64,000 nt of DNA from UBA10324 sp038326325. GTDB lineage: Bacteria > Bacteroidota > Bacteroidia > Chitinophagales > UBA10324. The stretch is from contig JBBQJW010000005.1 of NCBI GenBank assembly GCA_038326325.1, forward strand, positions 62,001 to 126,000. Direction: 5' to 3'. This document shows, in pieces, positions 42,622 through 53,477 of this stretch; position 1 is the stretch's first letter, and every line of letters starts with the position of its first letter. The notes under the pieces are model-generated. The model made no database searches. It had not been told where the DNA came from and saw nothing but the letters and a program-made list of their open reading frames with translations. Position numbers and translations under genes: made by a program.

Positions 42622-44613
42622 ATGAAAAAAATTCTACTCACAATCGTTTCCATTATTAGTCTAACATCTGTTTTTGCGCAAAATGTAGGAATTGGAACCA
42701 GCACTCCGGCACAAAAACTTCAAATATTTGGAGCAACCAATACTATCAGAATTGATGGTGTTGCAAGTGGTAATACTTTTAATACTTCACCGTCAGCTTC
42801 AACTGATAAGCTCATTTTTGTAAATTCACTTGGCGATTTGAAATCATTTACTACTGGAGGCATTGGCACTGTACTTACAGTAGATGGTTCAGGCATAATT
42901 AGTTGGGCAGCACCGGCAACCAGCGGAACTGTTACATCAATCGGATTAACCTTACCTTCTGAGTTCACTGTTACTGGAAGCCCTGTTACATCATCAGGAA
43001 CTTTTACCGGAACTTGGGCAAACCAAACCACAAATAAAGTTTTTGCTGCGCCTAATGGCTCGACCGGAACTCCAACTTTCCGGTTACTGACTACTGCTGA
43101 TATTCCTTCAGGAACTATTACTGCTAATAATGGTTTAACAGTAAGTGCAGGAAATAATGTACAATTGGGAGGAACCTTAACAGGAACAACGACAATTACT
43201 ACTACAGGGTTTGATATGATATTTACCGGTACAACAAGTAATTTCGGGATCGGTGTTACACCTACCTTAAAACTAGATGTAAATGGGGGAATAAAAAGTC
43301 GATCAACTGGATTCAGAGCACCCGATGGTTCATTGGGTTCACCTTCTTATCATTTTACAAGTGATCTTACAACTGGATTATATTTCGTTGCCGCAGGTAA
43401 ATTAGGTGTTTCAACTACAGGTTTAGAGCGTTTTCGTTTTACAACAGTTGGTCTTTCTATAAACCCGGCCGGAGGTGTTGCTGACCCTGTTTATGCATTG
43501 GATGTAAATGCAAGTTCAGCAACTAATGTAATTTCCGGCGTTAATACTAATGCATCAGGAATTGGTGTAAGCGGAATAAATACCGCAGCGTCTGGAGCAG
43601 GAAGTGGAGAAGGTGTTTTTGGTTCTACAATTCAAAGTGGAGCTACTTCCGCGGGTGTGAAAGGACAGAATTCAAATGCAGCTTGGTGGGCAATTGTTGG
43701 TTTAAATACGGCTGCTTCTGGTGCTGGTGTTGGGGGTGGAGTATTTGGTCAATCTGCTCAAAGTGGTACGCCAGGCGCAGGTGTTTATGGTGTTAATACA
43801 AATATAAATGGAACTGGAGTTTGGGGCGTTAATTCTGCTGCTTCAGGTGCTGGAATTGGAGCAGGGGTCGTAGGTATTAGTAATCAAAGTGGTGCAGGCT
43901 CAGGTGGAGTATATGGTCAAAGCAATAATGCCTCAGGTACGGGAGTGTATGGTGCTGGTCAGGGTGTTTCCTCCACTGGGCTTGCTGCAGGACAAGGTGG
44001 TGCATTTAATGGTTTAACCACAGGTGCATATATCGGTAATACTTCTGTAGGTACTTCGCAGGCAATTTATTCAAATAATGGGGGAGTAATTTGTAGAGTT
44101 AATTATTGGAGCGGCGCAACTCAATATAAAATCTTAGGTACTGGCACCGTTTCAACTACGATAAAGGATTTACAGGGAGACAAAGTTGTTCTTCATTGCC
44201 CTGAAACACCTGAAATTTATTTCTCGGATTATGGAAATGGTCAACTTGTAAATGGCAAAGCACACATAACACTTGATCCGATTATCGCAAAAAATATCGT
44301 TGTGAATGTAAATCATCCATTACAAGTTATAATTCAATTGAATGGTGATTGCAAAGGCGTATTTGTAGTAGATAATACTCGTTCTGCATCAGGTTTTGAT
44401 GTTGTTGAATTACAGGGCGGAACATCAAATGTTCCATTTACATGGACAATCACCGCTAATCGAGCAGATGAAGACTTTGGAGGGAAAATTTCACATAATG
44501 CTGATATTCGTTTTGAACCTGCCCCAAAAGATGAAGAAGTTGTTTCTGGTTCACCTCTTCAAATAAACCAGGAAGTAGTTGCTAAACCAACAACTGTAAC
44601 AGTTCCAAAGTAA
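42622..44613 (+). CDS. Glycine-rich repeat surface protein, tail-fibre-like
   Basis: The 663-residue protein has a signal peptide (ending SVFAQ) followed by NVGIGTSTPAQKLQIFGA, a typical opening of Bacteroidota tail-fibre-like secreted proteins. A Ser/Thr/Gly-rich part follows. A repeat array at ~305-455 has Gly-rich units such as GVYGVNTNINGTGVWGV and NSAASGAGIGAGVVGISNQSG. A C-terminal beta domain (~480-640) contains KDLQGDKVVLHCPETPEIYFSDYG and GDCKGVFVVDN. No T9SS tail is present, unlike the genes after it. It may act as a trimeric fibre (inference). Family name not known. Confidence 0.6.
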   Translation: MKKILLTIVSIISLTSVFAQNVGIGTSTPAQKLQIFGATNTIRIDGVASGNTFNTSPSASTDKLIFVNSLGDLKSFTTGGIGTVLTVDGSGIISWAAPATSGTVTSIGLTLPSEFTVTGSPVTSSGTFTGTWANQTTNKVFAAPNGSTGTPTFRLLTTADIPSGTITANNGLTVSAGNNVQLGGTLTGTTTITTTGFDMIFTGTTSNFGIGVTPTLKLDVNGGIKSRSTGFRAPDGSLGSPSYHFTSDLTTGLYFVAAGKLGVSTTGLERFRFTTVGLSINPAGGVADPVYALDVNASSATNVISGVNTNASGIGVSGINTAASGAGSGEGVFGSTIQSGATSAGVKGQNSNAAWWAIVGLNTAASGAGVGGGVFGQSAQSGTPGAGVYGVNTNINGTGVWGVNSAASGAGIGAGVVGISNQSGAGSGGVYGQSNNASGTGVYGAGQGVSSTGLAAGQGGAFNGLTTGAYIGNTSVGTSQAIYSNNGGVICRVNYWSGATQYKILGTGTVSTTIKDLQGDKVVLHCPETPEIYFSDYGNGQLVNGKAHITLDPIIAKNIVVNVNHPLQVIIQLNGDCKGVFVVDNTRSASGFDVVELQGGTSNVPFTWTITANRADEDFGGKISHNADIRFEPAPKDEEVVSGSPLQINQEVVAKPTTVTVPK

Positions 44614-44699
44614 ATTATTTATGCGTTTAACTTCATTCTTTTAATAATTCTGTGAATTCAACCCGGATAATTATTTTCAATTTAGTAAAAATTTTTACT

Positions 44700-46592
44700 A
44701 TGAAAAAACTTTACAGCACAATTTTACTCCTCATTTTTCTATCATTAAATATTCATGCTCAGGATTTATTGAATATTGTTGGCGCAACATCAGGTCAACC
44801 TACTGTATATGTTCAAAGTGGTTTAGGAAGTCCAACACTTTATGTTCAGGGTGGAATACATATCTATTCAGGAGGCACAGGATTTCAGGAAGATTATTTA
44901 AGAAACGATGGAGAAATTTGGATTGCAAAAGATTTGACAGCAGGTCAGTCAGATCTAACATTGGGTGTTACACCCATAACACTTTTCTCATCTGCAGCGG
45001 CAATTCCTTCCGGGAAAATAATTTTTGCTGCTGATAATGAAATACAAGGTATTTATGGTGGTGCCGATGCGATTTTTTTTGATGTTGAAACAAATAACAC
45101 TTTCAGCCCAACTATTGATAATGGCTGTAATGATGTTATTACTAACAACCTGAATATTGGTGGTTCTTATTTTAAAATGAATGCAAATTTGATTTCCCTT
45201 TATGGTACGATAAGCGGTGCAGGAACTTTGTATGGCAGCAGTACTTCGAATTTGTTTTTGTCAGGTGCCGCAGGTGGAAGTGTTGGAACATTAACCTTTG
45301 CACCCGGTGCTCTTCAACTTGGTACATTAACAGTGGCTCGGTATGGAGCGTCTCCATCTGTTACTTTGGGAAGCGATATAACAATTAACAATATACTTAC
45401 TCTTACTTCAGGAATTGTAAATACCGGACTAAACAAAATAATCATTGGTAACACAGCTCCCGGAGGAATTATTAGTGGGGGTGGAAACACCAATTATACA
45501 ACCTGCTGGATAGATGGAAACCTTCGCCGTCAATTCATAAGTGGTACAAGTGGCACTTTTGATTTTCCTGTAGGTAACAGCAGCTTCGGAAACCTTGCTC
45601 AAGTTATAAGTAATGGACTAAGCGGGATGAGTTACTTTGACAGTAAATTTCAGGTGCTTGCAACCGGGGGTAGTAATATTAATTCTAACATTACCGCTTA
45701 CGAAACTGGATTACCAGCGACTCCTTATCACACTTTTTATACGAGCATGAATCCGGGAGGTAGTTGGATTATAGAGCCTGATATTCAACCGGCATCTGGA
45801 AATTATGACATTCAACTTTATTTTAATGGTTTTACCGGACTTTCTGATTATAAATTTGGTGAATTGAAAAGACCATTTGGGTCAACCACTTATGCTGATT
45901 TTAAACCTTATGGAGGCACATTAAATTCAGGAGCTGGTTTAGGTAGATTGGTTTCAGATGGTTATGCATTAAGAATGGGATTAACTACCTTTTCTGAATT
46001 TGCAATCGGTCAATCAGGTGTCGGACTACCAATTGAACTTACCTCTTTCACTGGTAAAAATATAGGTACATCTAATATTTTGTATTGGTCAACATCTTCC
46101 GAAATAAATTCTGATTATTTTTCAGTTGAACATAGCTTTGATGCAATCAACTTCGAAGAATTAGGAACGCAAAAGGCTGCCGGTGCATCATTGACTGAAA
46201 AAAATTATAATTTCAATCATGTGAGTCCTGCTTCAACAATTAATTACTACAGATTAAAATCTTTTGATAAAGATGGTAGCTTTAGTAATTCCAACATTAT
46301 TGCTATTGATAATTCGAATAATAACTCCTCAGTAATAATTTATCCTAATCCTGCTTTAGATTTTTGGAACATTCAGTTTTCTGGAAGTCAGCTAAATCAA
46401 TCTCTTGTAATTCAGCTAACTGATGTTTTAGGAAAAGAATTTTTTAAACAAAAAATTATAATTAAGGAAGGAACAAATAATTATATCTTGAATTCAAATA
46501 ATTTATCTGCAGGTACCTATTTTGTTTCAATAATCGATAATGATTCCGGGAAAAATCAAACCTATAAGATTATAAAAGTAGGAAAGGATTAA
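44700..46592 (+). CDS. T9SS type A surface protein
   Basis: The ATG at 44700 gives 630 residues with a signal peptide (LLLIFLSLNIHAQ). A longer frame from 44652 would bury the signal. A large beta-rich, Thr/Gly-rich body contains LTLTSGIVNTGLNKIIIGN and WIDGNLRRQF...GTFDFPVGN segments, a pattern shared with the giant gene downstream (YVNGNLLRSV...DFPVGDAAN). A LPIELTSFTGKN linker and FSVEHSFDAINFEELG precede the type A sorting domain (VIIYPNPALDFWNI, AGTYFVSIID, YKIIKVGKD). It is likely a surface matrix or adhesin protein; no enzymatic motif is visible. Confidence 0.85.
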   Translation: MKKLYSTILLLIFLSLNIHAQDLLNIVGATSGQPTVYVQSGLGSPTLYVQGGIHIYSGGTGFQEDYLRNDGEIWIAKDLTAGQSDLTLGVTPITLFSSAAAIPSGKIIFAADNEIQGIYGGADAIFFDVETNNTFSPTIDNGCNDVITNNLNIGGSYFKMNANLISLYGTISGAGTLYGSSTSNLFLSGAAGGSVGTLTFAPGALQLGTLTVARYGASPSVTLGSDITINNILTLTSGIVNTGLNKIIIGNTAPGGIISGGGNTNYTTCWIDGNLRRQFISGTSGTFDFPVGNSSFGNLAQVISNGLSGMSYFDSKFQVLATGGSNINSNITAYETGLPATPYHTFYTSMNPGGSWIIEPDIQPASGNYDIQLYFNGFTGLSDYKFGELKRPFGSTTYADFKPYGGTLNSGAGLGRLVSDGYALRMGLTTFSEFAIGQSGVGLPIELTSFTGKNIGTSNILYWSTSSEINSDYFSVEHSFDAINFEELGTQKAAGASLTEKNYNFNHVSPASTINYYRLKSFDKDGSFSNSNIIAIDNSNNNSSVIIYPNPALDFWNIQFSGSQLNQSLVIQLTDVLGKEFFKQKIIIKEGTNNYILNSNNLSAGTYFVSIIDNDSGKNQTYKIIKVGKD

Positions 46593-46926
46593 TTTCATAT
46601 TGATATAAAATATGAATTGACTTCACAGGAAATAATTTCAGCATTAATGTTTCGTCATTAACTATCTGGATTATTTTATTTAACTAAAAGCCTTCAATGT
46701 TTCAATGAGCAATTTTTGAAACAATAAATTAGTTGTTTAACAACCAGTGATTAATGGCTCTTTTATATAATTGAACAGGAATTTTTATAAATATCCATTT
46801 ATTGTTCCGATATATCTAGTGTTGTGTCGGTGAAATATGACCATATAACGAATGTAAGATAATTTAACCCCTTTCATTGAATTTATTTGTGTTCCTAAAA
46901 ACAAGGTCACTTAAAATAAATTTAAC
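46593..46926. other. Intergenic region with an inverted repeat
   Basis: No frame is visible in these 334 nt. TGTTTCAA (46698-46705) pairs with TTGAAACA (46716-46723). The region upstream of 46927 must hold the promoter of the giant surface gene, but no full TAnnTTTG element was found. Confidence 0.45.
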
Positions 46927-49900
46927 ATGAAACAAATTTTTACAAATCTTTTCTCATCAACAAAGCATTTAATAATTATCTGTTTTGTTTTGATTATTGT
47001 TACTATGAGTAACAAAATCCAAGCACAAGCAACCTACAATGCTACAGGAAGTTGGACTTGCCCTGCAGGAATCACCTCTGTAACAGTTCAATGCTGGGGT
47101 GCTGGTGGTGCCGGCGGTGGTAATCCAACAAATGCAGATGGCGGCGGCGGCGGCGGCGGCGGGGCTTTCACAAGTAAAGTTGTAACAGTTTCTCAAGGTA
47201 ATACATACAACTTTACTGTAGGTGTTGGTGGAACAGGAGTGGTTGGTGGAAATGGAAATGTTGGAACTGATACTTACTTCCCAACTGTTACACCTCAGGT
47301 AAAAGCATTAGGGGGACAAGGAGGATTTAAACCTGTAGGAGGTGCAGCTGGGGTTGGCGGTAATGGAGGAGCATCGTCAGGAATAGGAACAATATTTTGG
47401 TTAGGTGGGAATGGTGGATACGGAAGAAATGCTAATAACGGAAACGGAGGACCTGGTGGTTCATCGGCTGGAACTAGTGCGAACGGGTGGTCAGGACCTA
47501 TAACCTGGTCAACTGTAACAGCCACTGCAGGACCAGCAGGAAGCGGGATTGGTGGAGATGGTGGAACACCAAATAATGATGGAGCAGGAGGTTTGATTCC
47601 CGGTGGTGGGGGTGGTGGATCTGGTGATGGAAACCGAAAAGGAGGAAATGGTGCCAATGGACAAGTTAATATAATTTACCCTTCGTTTACTTTTTCTCCT
47701 TCCGCAATTTGTGCAGGTACAACACCAACCATTACTCTAACAGGGTTAAATTTAACTGGAGCTACTGCTGTAAAATTTAATGGAGTAAATGCATCATCAT
47801 TTACAGTTGTTAATTCAACTACAATTACAGCCGTTCCACCTGCAGGTGCAACTACCGGATATATTACTGTTACAATTGGAAGTAATATTCCATCAAGTCT
47901 TACTCAATTTACGGTTAACGCTCTTCCAACAATTACTGTTACACCTAACTGGTGCACAGGTGGAGGGTTTGTTGGATTGCAAGCTACTACGGGAATGGCA
48001 ACCTATTTATGGAATACCGGTGCAACAACTTCTTTTATCAGTGTTAGCCAGGCAGCAAATTATTCTGTTACAGCAACGAATGGTGCCGGATGCAGCAATT
48101 CAGGTTCTTTGCAAGTAGGTACCGAGTTAGTTACCAATGGAAATTTTTCTGCAGGCAATATAGGTTTTACTTCAACTTATGGTTATGTATCTACAGGTTA
48201 TACCGGTGTTCCAACTTCCGGATTATGGCCTGAAGGAAAATATGCTGTTGGAAACAATCCGAATTTTTACCATCCTGCATTTTATGGTACAGACCATACC
48301 AATGGTTCAGGGAACTTTATGATTATTAATGGAGACCCTGTTACTGGAAGTACAATATGGGCAGAAAACGGATTGACTGTTACACCCAATACAAACTATT
48401 ATTTTTCAGCTTGGGGGTTAAGTGTTTATAATGGAAACAATGCCGTTTTACAATTTGCAGTTAATGGTTTGCAGGTGGGAACAGTTGCTTATTTACCAAA
48501 TGGATACACAGTAAATACAGGTCCATATACTTGGGTTAAATTCTTTGGATCCTGGAATTCAGGTCCGGCAACAACAGCAAATATTTCTATTGTTGACCTT
48601 CAAACAATATTAGGTGGAAATGATTTTGGATTGGATGATATTTCTTTTGGTACACTTTCACCAGTAAGTCTTGGCCTAGCAGCGGATGCAAACGGAAACT
48701 CAGGAACCTGCATTGGTGATCCACTTATTTTAAATTCAAATGCAGTTGGAGGAATTAGCCCGTTTACTTATGCATGGTCTGGCCCTTCAAGCTATTCTTC
48801 AACCTTAGCAAATCCATTAGTTTCAGCTAGTGCCATTGCAGGTAATTCCGGAACTTATGCTGTAACAGTTACTGATGTTCATGGATGTACTGCTTCTTCT
48901 AATACGACTATCACAGTTAGTGCACCTCCCACAACATCTTTAACAACAGCCCCAGCAAGTGCTTCAGTTTGTTCAGGAACTTCAACAACAATTAATATTT
49001 CAAATTCTCAGTCGGGAGTATTTTATCAACTTAGAAATAATGTCGGCAATATTAATATTGGATCACCTGTAGCAGGAACAGGGGTTGCTACTCCAATTAA
49101 TTTACCAACCGGAAACTTAACAAGCACAACTACTTTTAATGTGCTTGCTTCGAATTTCAGTACAGATTGCAGTTCTCAATTAACAACAACTCCAACTGTT
49201 ACAGTTAATGCAACACCTGTTCTCATTATTTCAAACCAAACGATTTGTACCGGTACTGTAGATTTAACATTACCCGCTGTTACATCTGGAAGCACTGGTG
49301 GTGGAACATTGACTTACTGGACAAATGCAGGTTGCACTATAGCATTAGGAACACCAGCTTCAGTAAATGCAAATGGCACTTATTATATCAAAGCGACAAC
49401 AGCTTCTGGATGTGTAGATATTAAACCAGTGGTTGTTAATATTGGATCAGTGCCTGCAGGGGCAGCAATCAATTATTCAGGATCCCCTTTTTGTTCATCA
49501 GGTAACGACCCATCGCCGATTCTCTCAGGTGGGGCATTCGCCGATGTGTTTTCTTCTACTGCAGGTCTTACTTTCCTAAGTGCAAGTACTGGCCAGATTG
49601 ATTTATCTGTGAGTACTGCTGGAACATATACTGTTACACTTACAATGACACCTGGTGGCGCATGTCCGGTGGCAACTCGTACGACATCAATAACTGTTAC
49701 AGCAGCTCCGCTTGCAAATTTCAGTTATGCAACCAGTGGTTTGTGTCAAAGTGTAAACGCAATTGATCCTACTCCAATTTTTAGTGGTGGAAGTGCAGCA
49801 GGTACTTTTACCTCCTCATCGGGATTATTATCAATTAATGCCGGGGGTGTTATTGATATCTCAGCATCTACTCCTGGGAATTATGCAGTAATAAATACAA

Positions 49901-52900
49901 GAGCAGCAACTGGTGGTTGTGCCGCGGTAGCAGATACAGAAGCAATTACCATTAATCCATACACATTTACCGGTTCGCTTAATTCATCCGCTTCAACCAG
50001 TGGTATTTGTCTTGGCCAAAGTGTTGATTTGTATTCTGCAGGTACGAGTTATCTTACTGTTTTGTTGACTGAAAATTTTAATGGTTCATTTAATAGTTGG
50101 GATAAATTTAACACCTCAACAGGCGGCACTCCTGCAAACGCAACATGGACGCTTCGCGCATCTCCATATACTTCGGGTGTTACATTCAGTTCAAACGATG
50201 CGACACAATTTTATTTGTCAAACAGCGCATCACAAGGTGCCGGGGGAACGACAAATACAATTTTGCAATCACCCGTGATGAGTACGATTGGATATTCAAC
50301 ATTATCTTTAAACTTCTACCATTATTATCGTGACAATGGCGCTTCGGGTGATGATGCGAGTGTTGAAGTATCTACAAATGGCAGTACTTGGACTAGCGTC
50401 GCCAATTACACTACAACACAAGGAGCTAGCAATGGTTTTGTAAATGTGAGCATCAGTCTGAATGCTTATGTAGCTCAACCGAGCCTGTATGTCAGATTCC
50501 GGTATGCGGCTTCAAATGATTTTTACTGGGCAATCGACAATGTTGTAATATCAGGTTCTTCAACAGTTTACGATTATGCATGGACATCATCACCCGTGGG
50601 ATTCACTTCATCAATAGATAACCCAACGGGTGTTACACCTCTTGTAAATACATTTTATGTTGTTACAGCAACAAACAACTACGGATGTTCAACACCAACA
50701 TCACCCGTTCCAGTAGCAGTAAATACACCTCCTTCCGATCATGCAGGTGCAGATGTCACAACCTGTTCAGGATCTCCGGCCGGAATTGGTGCGGCAAGCA
50801 CCTTCGGAAATACTTATAGCTGGAGCCCTTCAACCGGTCTAAGCAGCACCACTGCTTCAAATCCAAATGCATCACCTACAATTACAACAACTTATACTTT
50901 AACAGAAACTGTTACATCTACCGGTTGTTCTTCAATTAATAAAGTTGTTGTAACTGTTAACCCTGTAGGGCAATGGTTAGGAACAATTAGTACAGATTGG
51001 AATGTTGCCGGGAACTGGTGCGGTGGAATTCCAACATCAACTACTGATGTTATTATACCTGCAGGGGCTCTTACAAATGAACCTTCAGTTTATAATTTAA
51101 TTCCCGGTCCGGCCTTGTGCAGAAACCTTACAATAGGTGCTGGGCATACGCTTTCTGTTCTTGCGGGGGGTGATCTAAAAGTTTACGGAGCGATAACAAT
51201 TACAGGTACCTATACCCATACCGGTGGAACACTTGAGTTGGTAGGTACTTTTGCCGGAGGACAAACATTGCCTTCTCTTACAGCTTTTAATGTGATAATT
51301 AATAATACAAGTGGAAGCGGTGTAACAGTTGGTGGTAATTTAACTGTAAATGGTAATTTAACAGTAGACAATTCTATTTTTAATTCAATTACAACAATAA
51401 AAACCTTAAACATCGCAGGAAATATTATTCTTCAAAACGGAGGATATATGGATGATAACTGTACTGACTTTTTAAATATCACTACAAGCAGTGCAACTGC
51501 AGCACAAATATTTAGGGGTAATGGTCAACTAATTAAATGTTTGAATCTTACTTCTGTTAAAACAGCAGGGTCATTAAATTTTTCTGTTACAGGCGGAGCT
51601 ACTGATGCATATATTCAGAATAACCTGCTTGTAAATTATACAGGAGTTACTGCATCGTTTAATGATAACGGAAACACACTTAGCGTTGGTAATAATGCTC
51701 AAATGGGTGGAACTTCAAATGCCAATTATAATTTAACAGGCACATTAAAATTCATTTGTATTGGAGCAACCTTGGCAACAGATAATCACTTAAGCGATTA
51801 TGCTGGAACAGGTGTAACAGTTGCCAAATTAAATCATCTGCTTGTTTTACCTGAGAATGGTTCGGTGGTTAAAACTGTTCAGTTCTATCCGGCTGCCGGC
51901 GGACAAACAGTTTATGTAAATGGTAACTTAACTATAGACCCAACTAACAGCCCGACTCTAGATCCGTTAAATAATAATATTTCATTAATGGGAAACTGGA
52001 CTGATTACGCATCATCAGGATTTACAGAAGGTACAGGTCAGGTTGTTTTTGCCGGAACCGTTGCAGCCCAAACAATTTTTGCATCAGAAATATTTAACAA
52101 AATTGAGATTAATAATGCCAATGGTGTTACACTTAACAACTTCATTTTGGTTTCTTCAGAATTGAAATTAACTAATGGAAGATTAAATACTGGAGCTAAT
52201 CAAGTTCAGGTAACATCAAATGCTGTGACTTCCGTGGTAAGTTATTCAACAGCTTCTTATGTGAATGGTAATTTGCTAAGAAGCGTTTCAACCACTAACA
52301 ATCTTGTTTATGATTTTCCTGTTGGAGATGCAGCAAACTATGAACTTGCAACTTTAAAGTTTACAAATACTTCAGGATTAGGTGCAACGCCAACTGTATT
52401 GGCATTTTTTACTTCGGGTTTACCAGCTACAATGCCAAGTAGTTCTTCATGCACTATTAATGGATCAGGTACAGGAGGTATGCTTAATGCAGGATTCTGG
52501 ACATTAACACCAAGCGCTTATACTACCGGAACAACAACTTATGATGTAACATTAGTTGAAAGAGGGTCTTCTAATTTCGCAGGTAATGCAAACCAGTTAG
52601 GAATTATTAAACGACATGATAATACAATCCCATGGAAAGGAACAGGATTGACTGGTGGTGCAGGAGGAAATGAAGGATTTCATTCTAATGCAACACAAAC
52701 TTTTGCTGCAGGTGTAGCAACAGCAAAAAGAACTGGTGTAAAAAGTTTTTCTGATTTCGGAATCGGATATAGCGCAAATCCATTACCTGTTGAGTTGACC
52801 ACTTTTACTGCAAATGCAGTTGACAATAAGGCGGTTGATTTATTCTGGAACACGCAAGCTGAATTGAACTGTAATTATTTTTCAGTTGAAAGGAGTGCAA

Positions 52901-53319
52901 ACGGAATTGAGTTTACTGAAATTGGAAAAGTAACAGGTCACGGAACAAGTCAGATTTCACACGATTATAGTTTCGTTGATAATTCACCTTTGTGCGGAAC
53001 TGCTTATTACCGATTGATGCAGGTTGATGAGAATGGGGATATTCATTACACACCTATTGTTTCAGCAATTATTAATTGTTCAACAAGTTTTTCAATTTAT
53101 CCAAACCCGACAATGGATTATGTGAATATCAATTTAAATTCGTTGAATAGTAATTCTGTTACAGTCAAAATTATCGGATTGGATGGGAAAATCTATTTGC
53201 AGAATATTTCTTCTAATAATCAATTGAAATTAGATGTAAGTAAACTACCCGCCGGATTTTATTTCATTAGTATTGAAAACGGAAACGATATAATGAAGCA
53301 AAGTTTCATTAAAGAGTAA
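46927..53319 (+). CDS. Giant multidomain T9SS type A adhesin
   Basis: This 2130-residue exported protein is the largest in the window. After a signal peptide (ending IQAQA) it has a glycine-rich domain (~15-240: GAGGAGGGNP, a run of Gly, and repeated GGNGG units). Ig-like modules follow (IPT/TIG-like at ~255-330, then PKD-like). A carbohydrate-binding-type jelly roll is at ~395-575 (LVTNGNFSAGN...FGLDDISFG). More Ig-like repeats and a MAM-like segment are at ~1020-1205. A long beta-helix-like region with repeated 'GNLTVNGNLT' follows (~1345-1880). The end is the LPVELTTFTANA linker and a type A sorting tail (FSIYPNPTMDYVNI, GFYFISIENG). It is likely a surface matrix protein. Confidence 0.88.
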   Translation: MKQIFTNLFSSTKHLIIICFVLIIVTMSNKIQAQATYNATGSWTCPAGITSVTVQCWGAGGAGGGNPTNADGGGGGGGGAFTSKVVTVSQGNTYNFTVGVGGTGVVGGNGNVGTDTYFPTVTPQVKALGGQGGFKPVGGAAGVGGNGGASSGIGTIFWLGGNGGYGRNANNGNGGPGGSSAGTSANGWSGPITWSTVTATAGPAGSGIGGDGGTPNNDGAGGLIPGGGGGGSGDGNRKGGNGANGQVNIIYPSFTFSPSAICAGTTPTITLTGLNLTGATAVKFNGVNASSFTVVNSTTITAVPPAGATTGYITVTIGSNIPSSLTQFTVNALPTITVTPNWCTGGGFVGLQATTGMATYLWNTGATTSFISVSQAANYSVTATNGAGCSNSGSLQVGTELVTNGNFSAGNIGFTSTYGYVSTGYTGVPTSGLWPEGKYAVGNNPNFYHPAFYGTDHTNGSGNFMIINGDPVTGSTIWAENGLTVTPNTNYYFSAWGLSVYNGNNAVLQFAVNGLQVGTVAYLPNGYTVNTGPYTWVKFFGSWNSGPATTANISIVDLQTILGGNDFGLDDISFGTLSPVSLGLAADANGNSGTCIGDPLILNSNAVGGISPFTYAWSGPSSYSSTLANPLVSASAIAGNSGTYAVTVTDVHGCTASSNTTITVSAPPTTSLTTAPASASVCSGTSTTINISNSQSGVFYQLRNNVGNINIGSPVAGTGVATPINLPTGNLTSTTTFNVLASNFSTDCSSQLTTTPTVTVNATPVLIISNQTICTGTVDLTLPAVTSGSTGGGTLTYWTNAGCTIALGTPASVNANGTYYIKATTASGCVDIKPVVVNIGSVPAGAAINYSGSPFCSSGNDPSPILSGGAFADVFSSTAGLTFLSASTGQIDLSVSTAGTYTVTLTMTPGGACPVATRTTSITVTAAPLANFSYATSGLCQSVNAIDPTPIFSGGSAAGTFTSSSGLLSINAGGVIDISASTPGNYAVINTRAATGGCAAVADTEAITINPYTFTGSLNSSASTSGICLGQSVDLYSAGTSYLTVLLTENFNGSFNSWDKFNTSTGGTPANATWTLRASPYTSGVTFSSNDATQFYLSNSASQGAGGTTNTILQSPVMSTIGYSTLSLNFYHYYRDNGASGDDASVEVSTNGSTWTSVANYTTTQGASNGFVNVSISLNAYVAQPSLYVRFRYAASNDFYWAIDNVVISGSSTVYDYAWTSSPVGFTSSIDNPTGVTPLVNTFYVVTATNNYGCSTPTSPVPVAVNTPPSDHAGADVTTCSGSPAGIGAASTFGNTYSWSPSTGLSSTTASNPNASPTITTTYTLTETVTSTGCSSINKVVVTVNPVGQWLGTISTDWNVAGNWCGGIPTSTTDVIIPAGALTNEPSVYNLIPGPALCRNLTIGAGHTLSVLAGGDLKVYGAITITGTYTHTGGTLELVGTFAGGQTLPSLTAFNVIINNTSGSGVTVGGNLTVNGNLTVDNSIFNSITTIKTLNIAGNIILQNGGYMDDNCTDFLNITTSSATAAQIFRGNGQLIKCLNLTSVKTAGSLNFSVTGGATDAYIQNNLLVNYTGVTASFNDNGNTLSVGNNAQMGGTSNANYNLTGTLKFICIGATLATDNHLSDYAGTGVTVAKLNHLLVLPENGSVVKTVQFYPAAGGQTVYVNGNLTIDPTNSPTLDPLNNNISLMGNWTDYASSGFTEGTGQVVFAGTVAAQTIFASEIFNKIEINNANGVTLNNFILVSSELKLTNGRLNTGANQVQVTSNAVTSVVSYSTASYVNGNLLRSVSTTNNLVYDFPVGDAANYELATLKFTNTSGLGATPTVLAFFTSGLPATMPSSSSCTINGSGTGGMLNAGFWTLTPSAYTTGTTTYDVTLVERGSSNFAGNANQLGIIKRHDNTIPWKGTGLTGGAGGNEGFHSNATQTFAAGVATAKRTGVKSFSDFGIGYSANPLPVELTTFTANAVDNKAVDLFWNTQAELNCNYFSVERSANGIEFTEIGKVTGHGTSQISHDYSFVDNSPLCGTAYYRLMQVDENGDIHYTPIVSAIINCSTSFSIYPNPTMDYVNINLNSLNSNSVTVKIIGLDGKIYLQNISSNNQLKLDVSKLPAGFYFISIENGNDIMKQSFIKE

Positions 53320-53340
53320 AGTGATTAATTGCTTTAGTAT

Positions 53341-53370
53341 AAGGACTGCCCCTCTAAAGGCAGTCCTTTT
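53341..53370 (+). terminator. Terminator of the giant adhesin gene
   Basis: AAGGACTGCC (53341-53350) pairs with GGCAGTCCTT (53359-53368), followed by TTTATTTG. It starts 22 nt past the stop. Confidence 0.9.
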
Positions 53371-53447
53371 TATTTGTATTCTGAATACCGTTTATGAATT
53401 CATTGATTCATAATTATGATTTAACAATGTACTATTCCTGTTTCAGT

Positions 53448-53455
53448 TACATTTG
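53448..53455 (+). promoter_or_regulatory. Bacteroidota -7 element TACATTTG
   Basis: It matches TAnnTTTG and lies 22 nt before the PLD-like gene start. The -33 TTG is not at the usual spacing. Confidence 0.4.
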
Positions 53456-53477
53456 ACCTCTCATAATAAAAACACAC

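Noticed and set aside
43540..44060. CRISPR-like repeats
   Set aside because: Repeats are in frame, degenerate and encode Gly-rich units of a surface protein; no spacers and no cas genes.
47295..47657. Minus-strand Pro-rich frame opposite the Gly-rich domain
   Set aside because: It is a shadow of the glycine codons of the giant adhesin, with no start context or domain.
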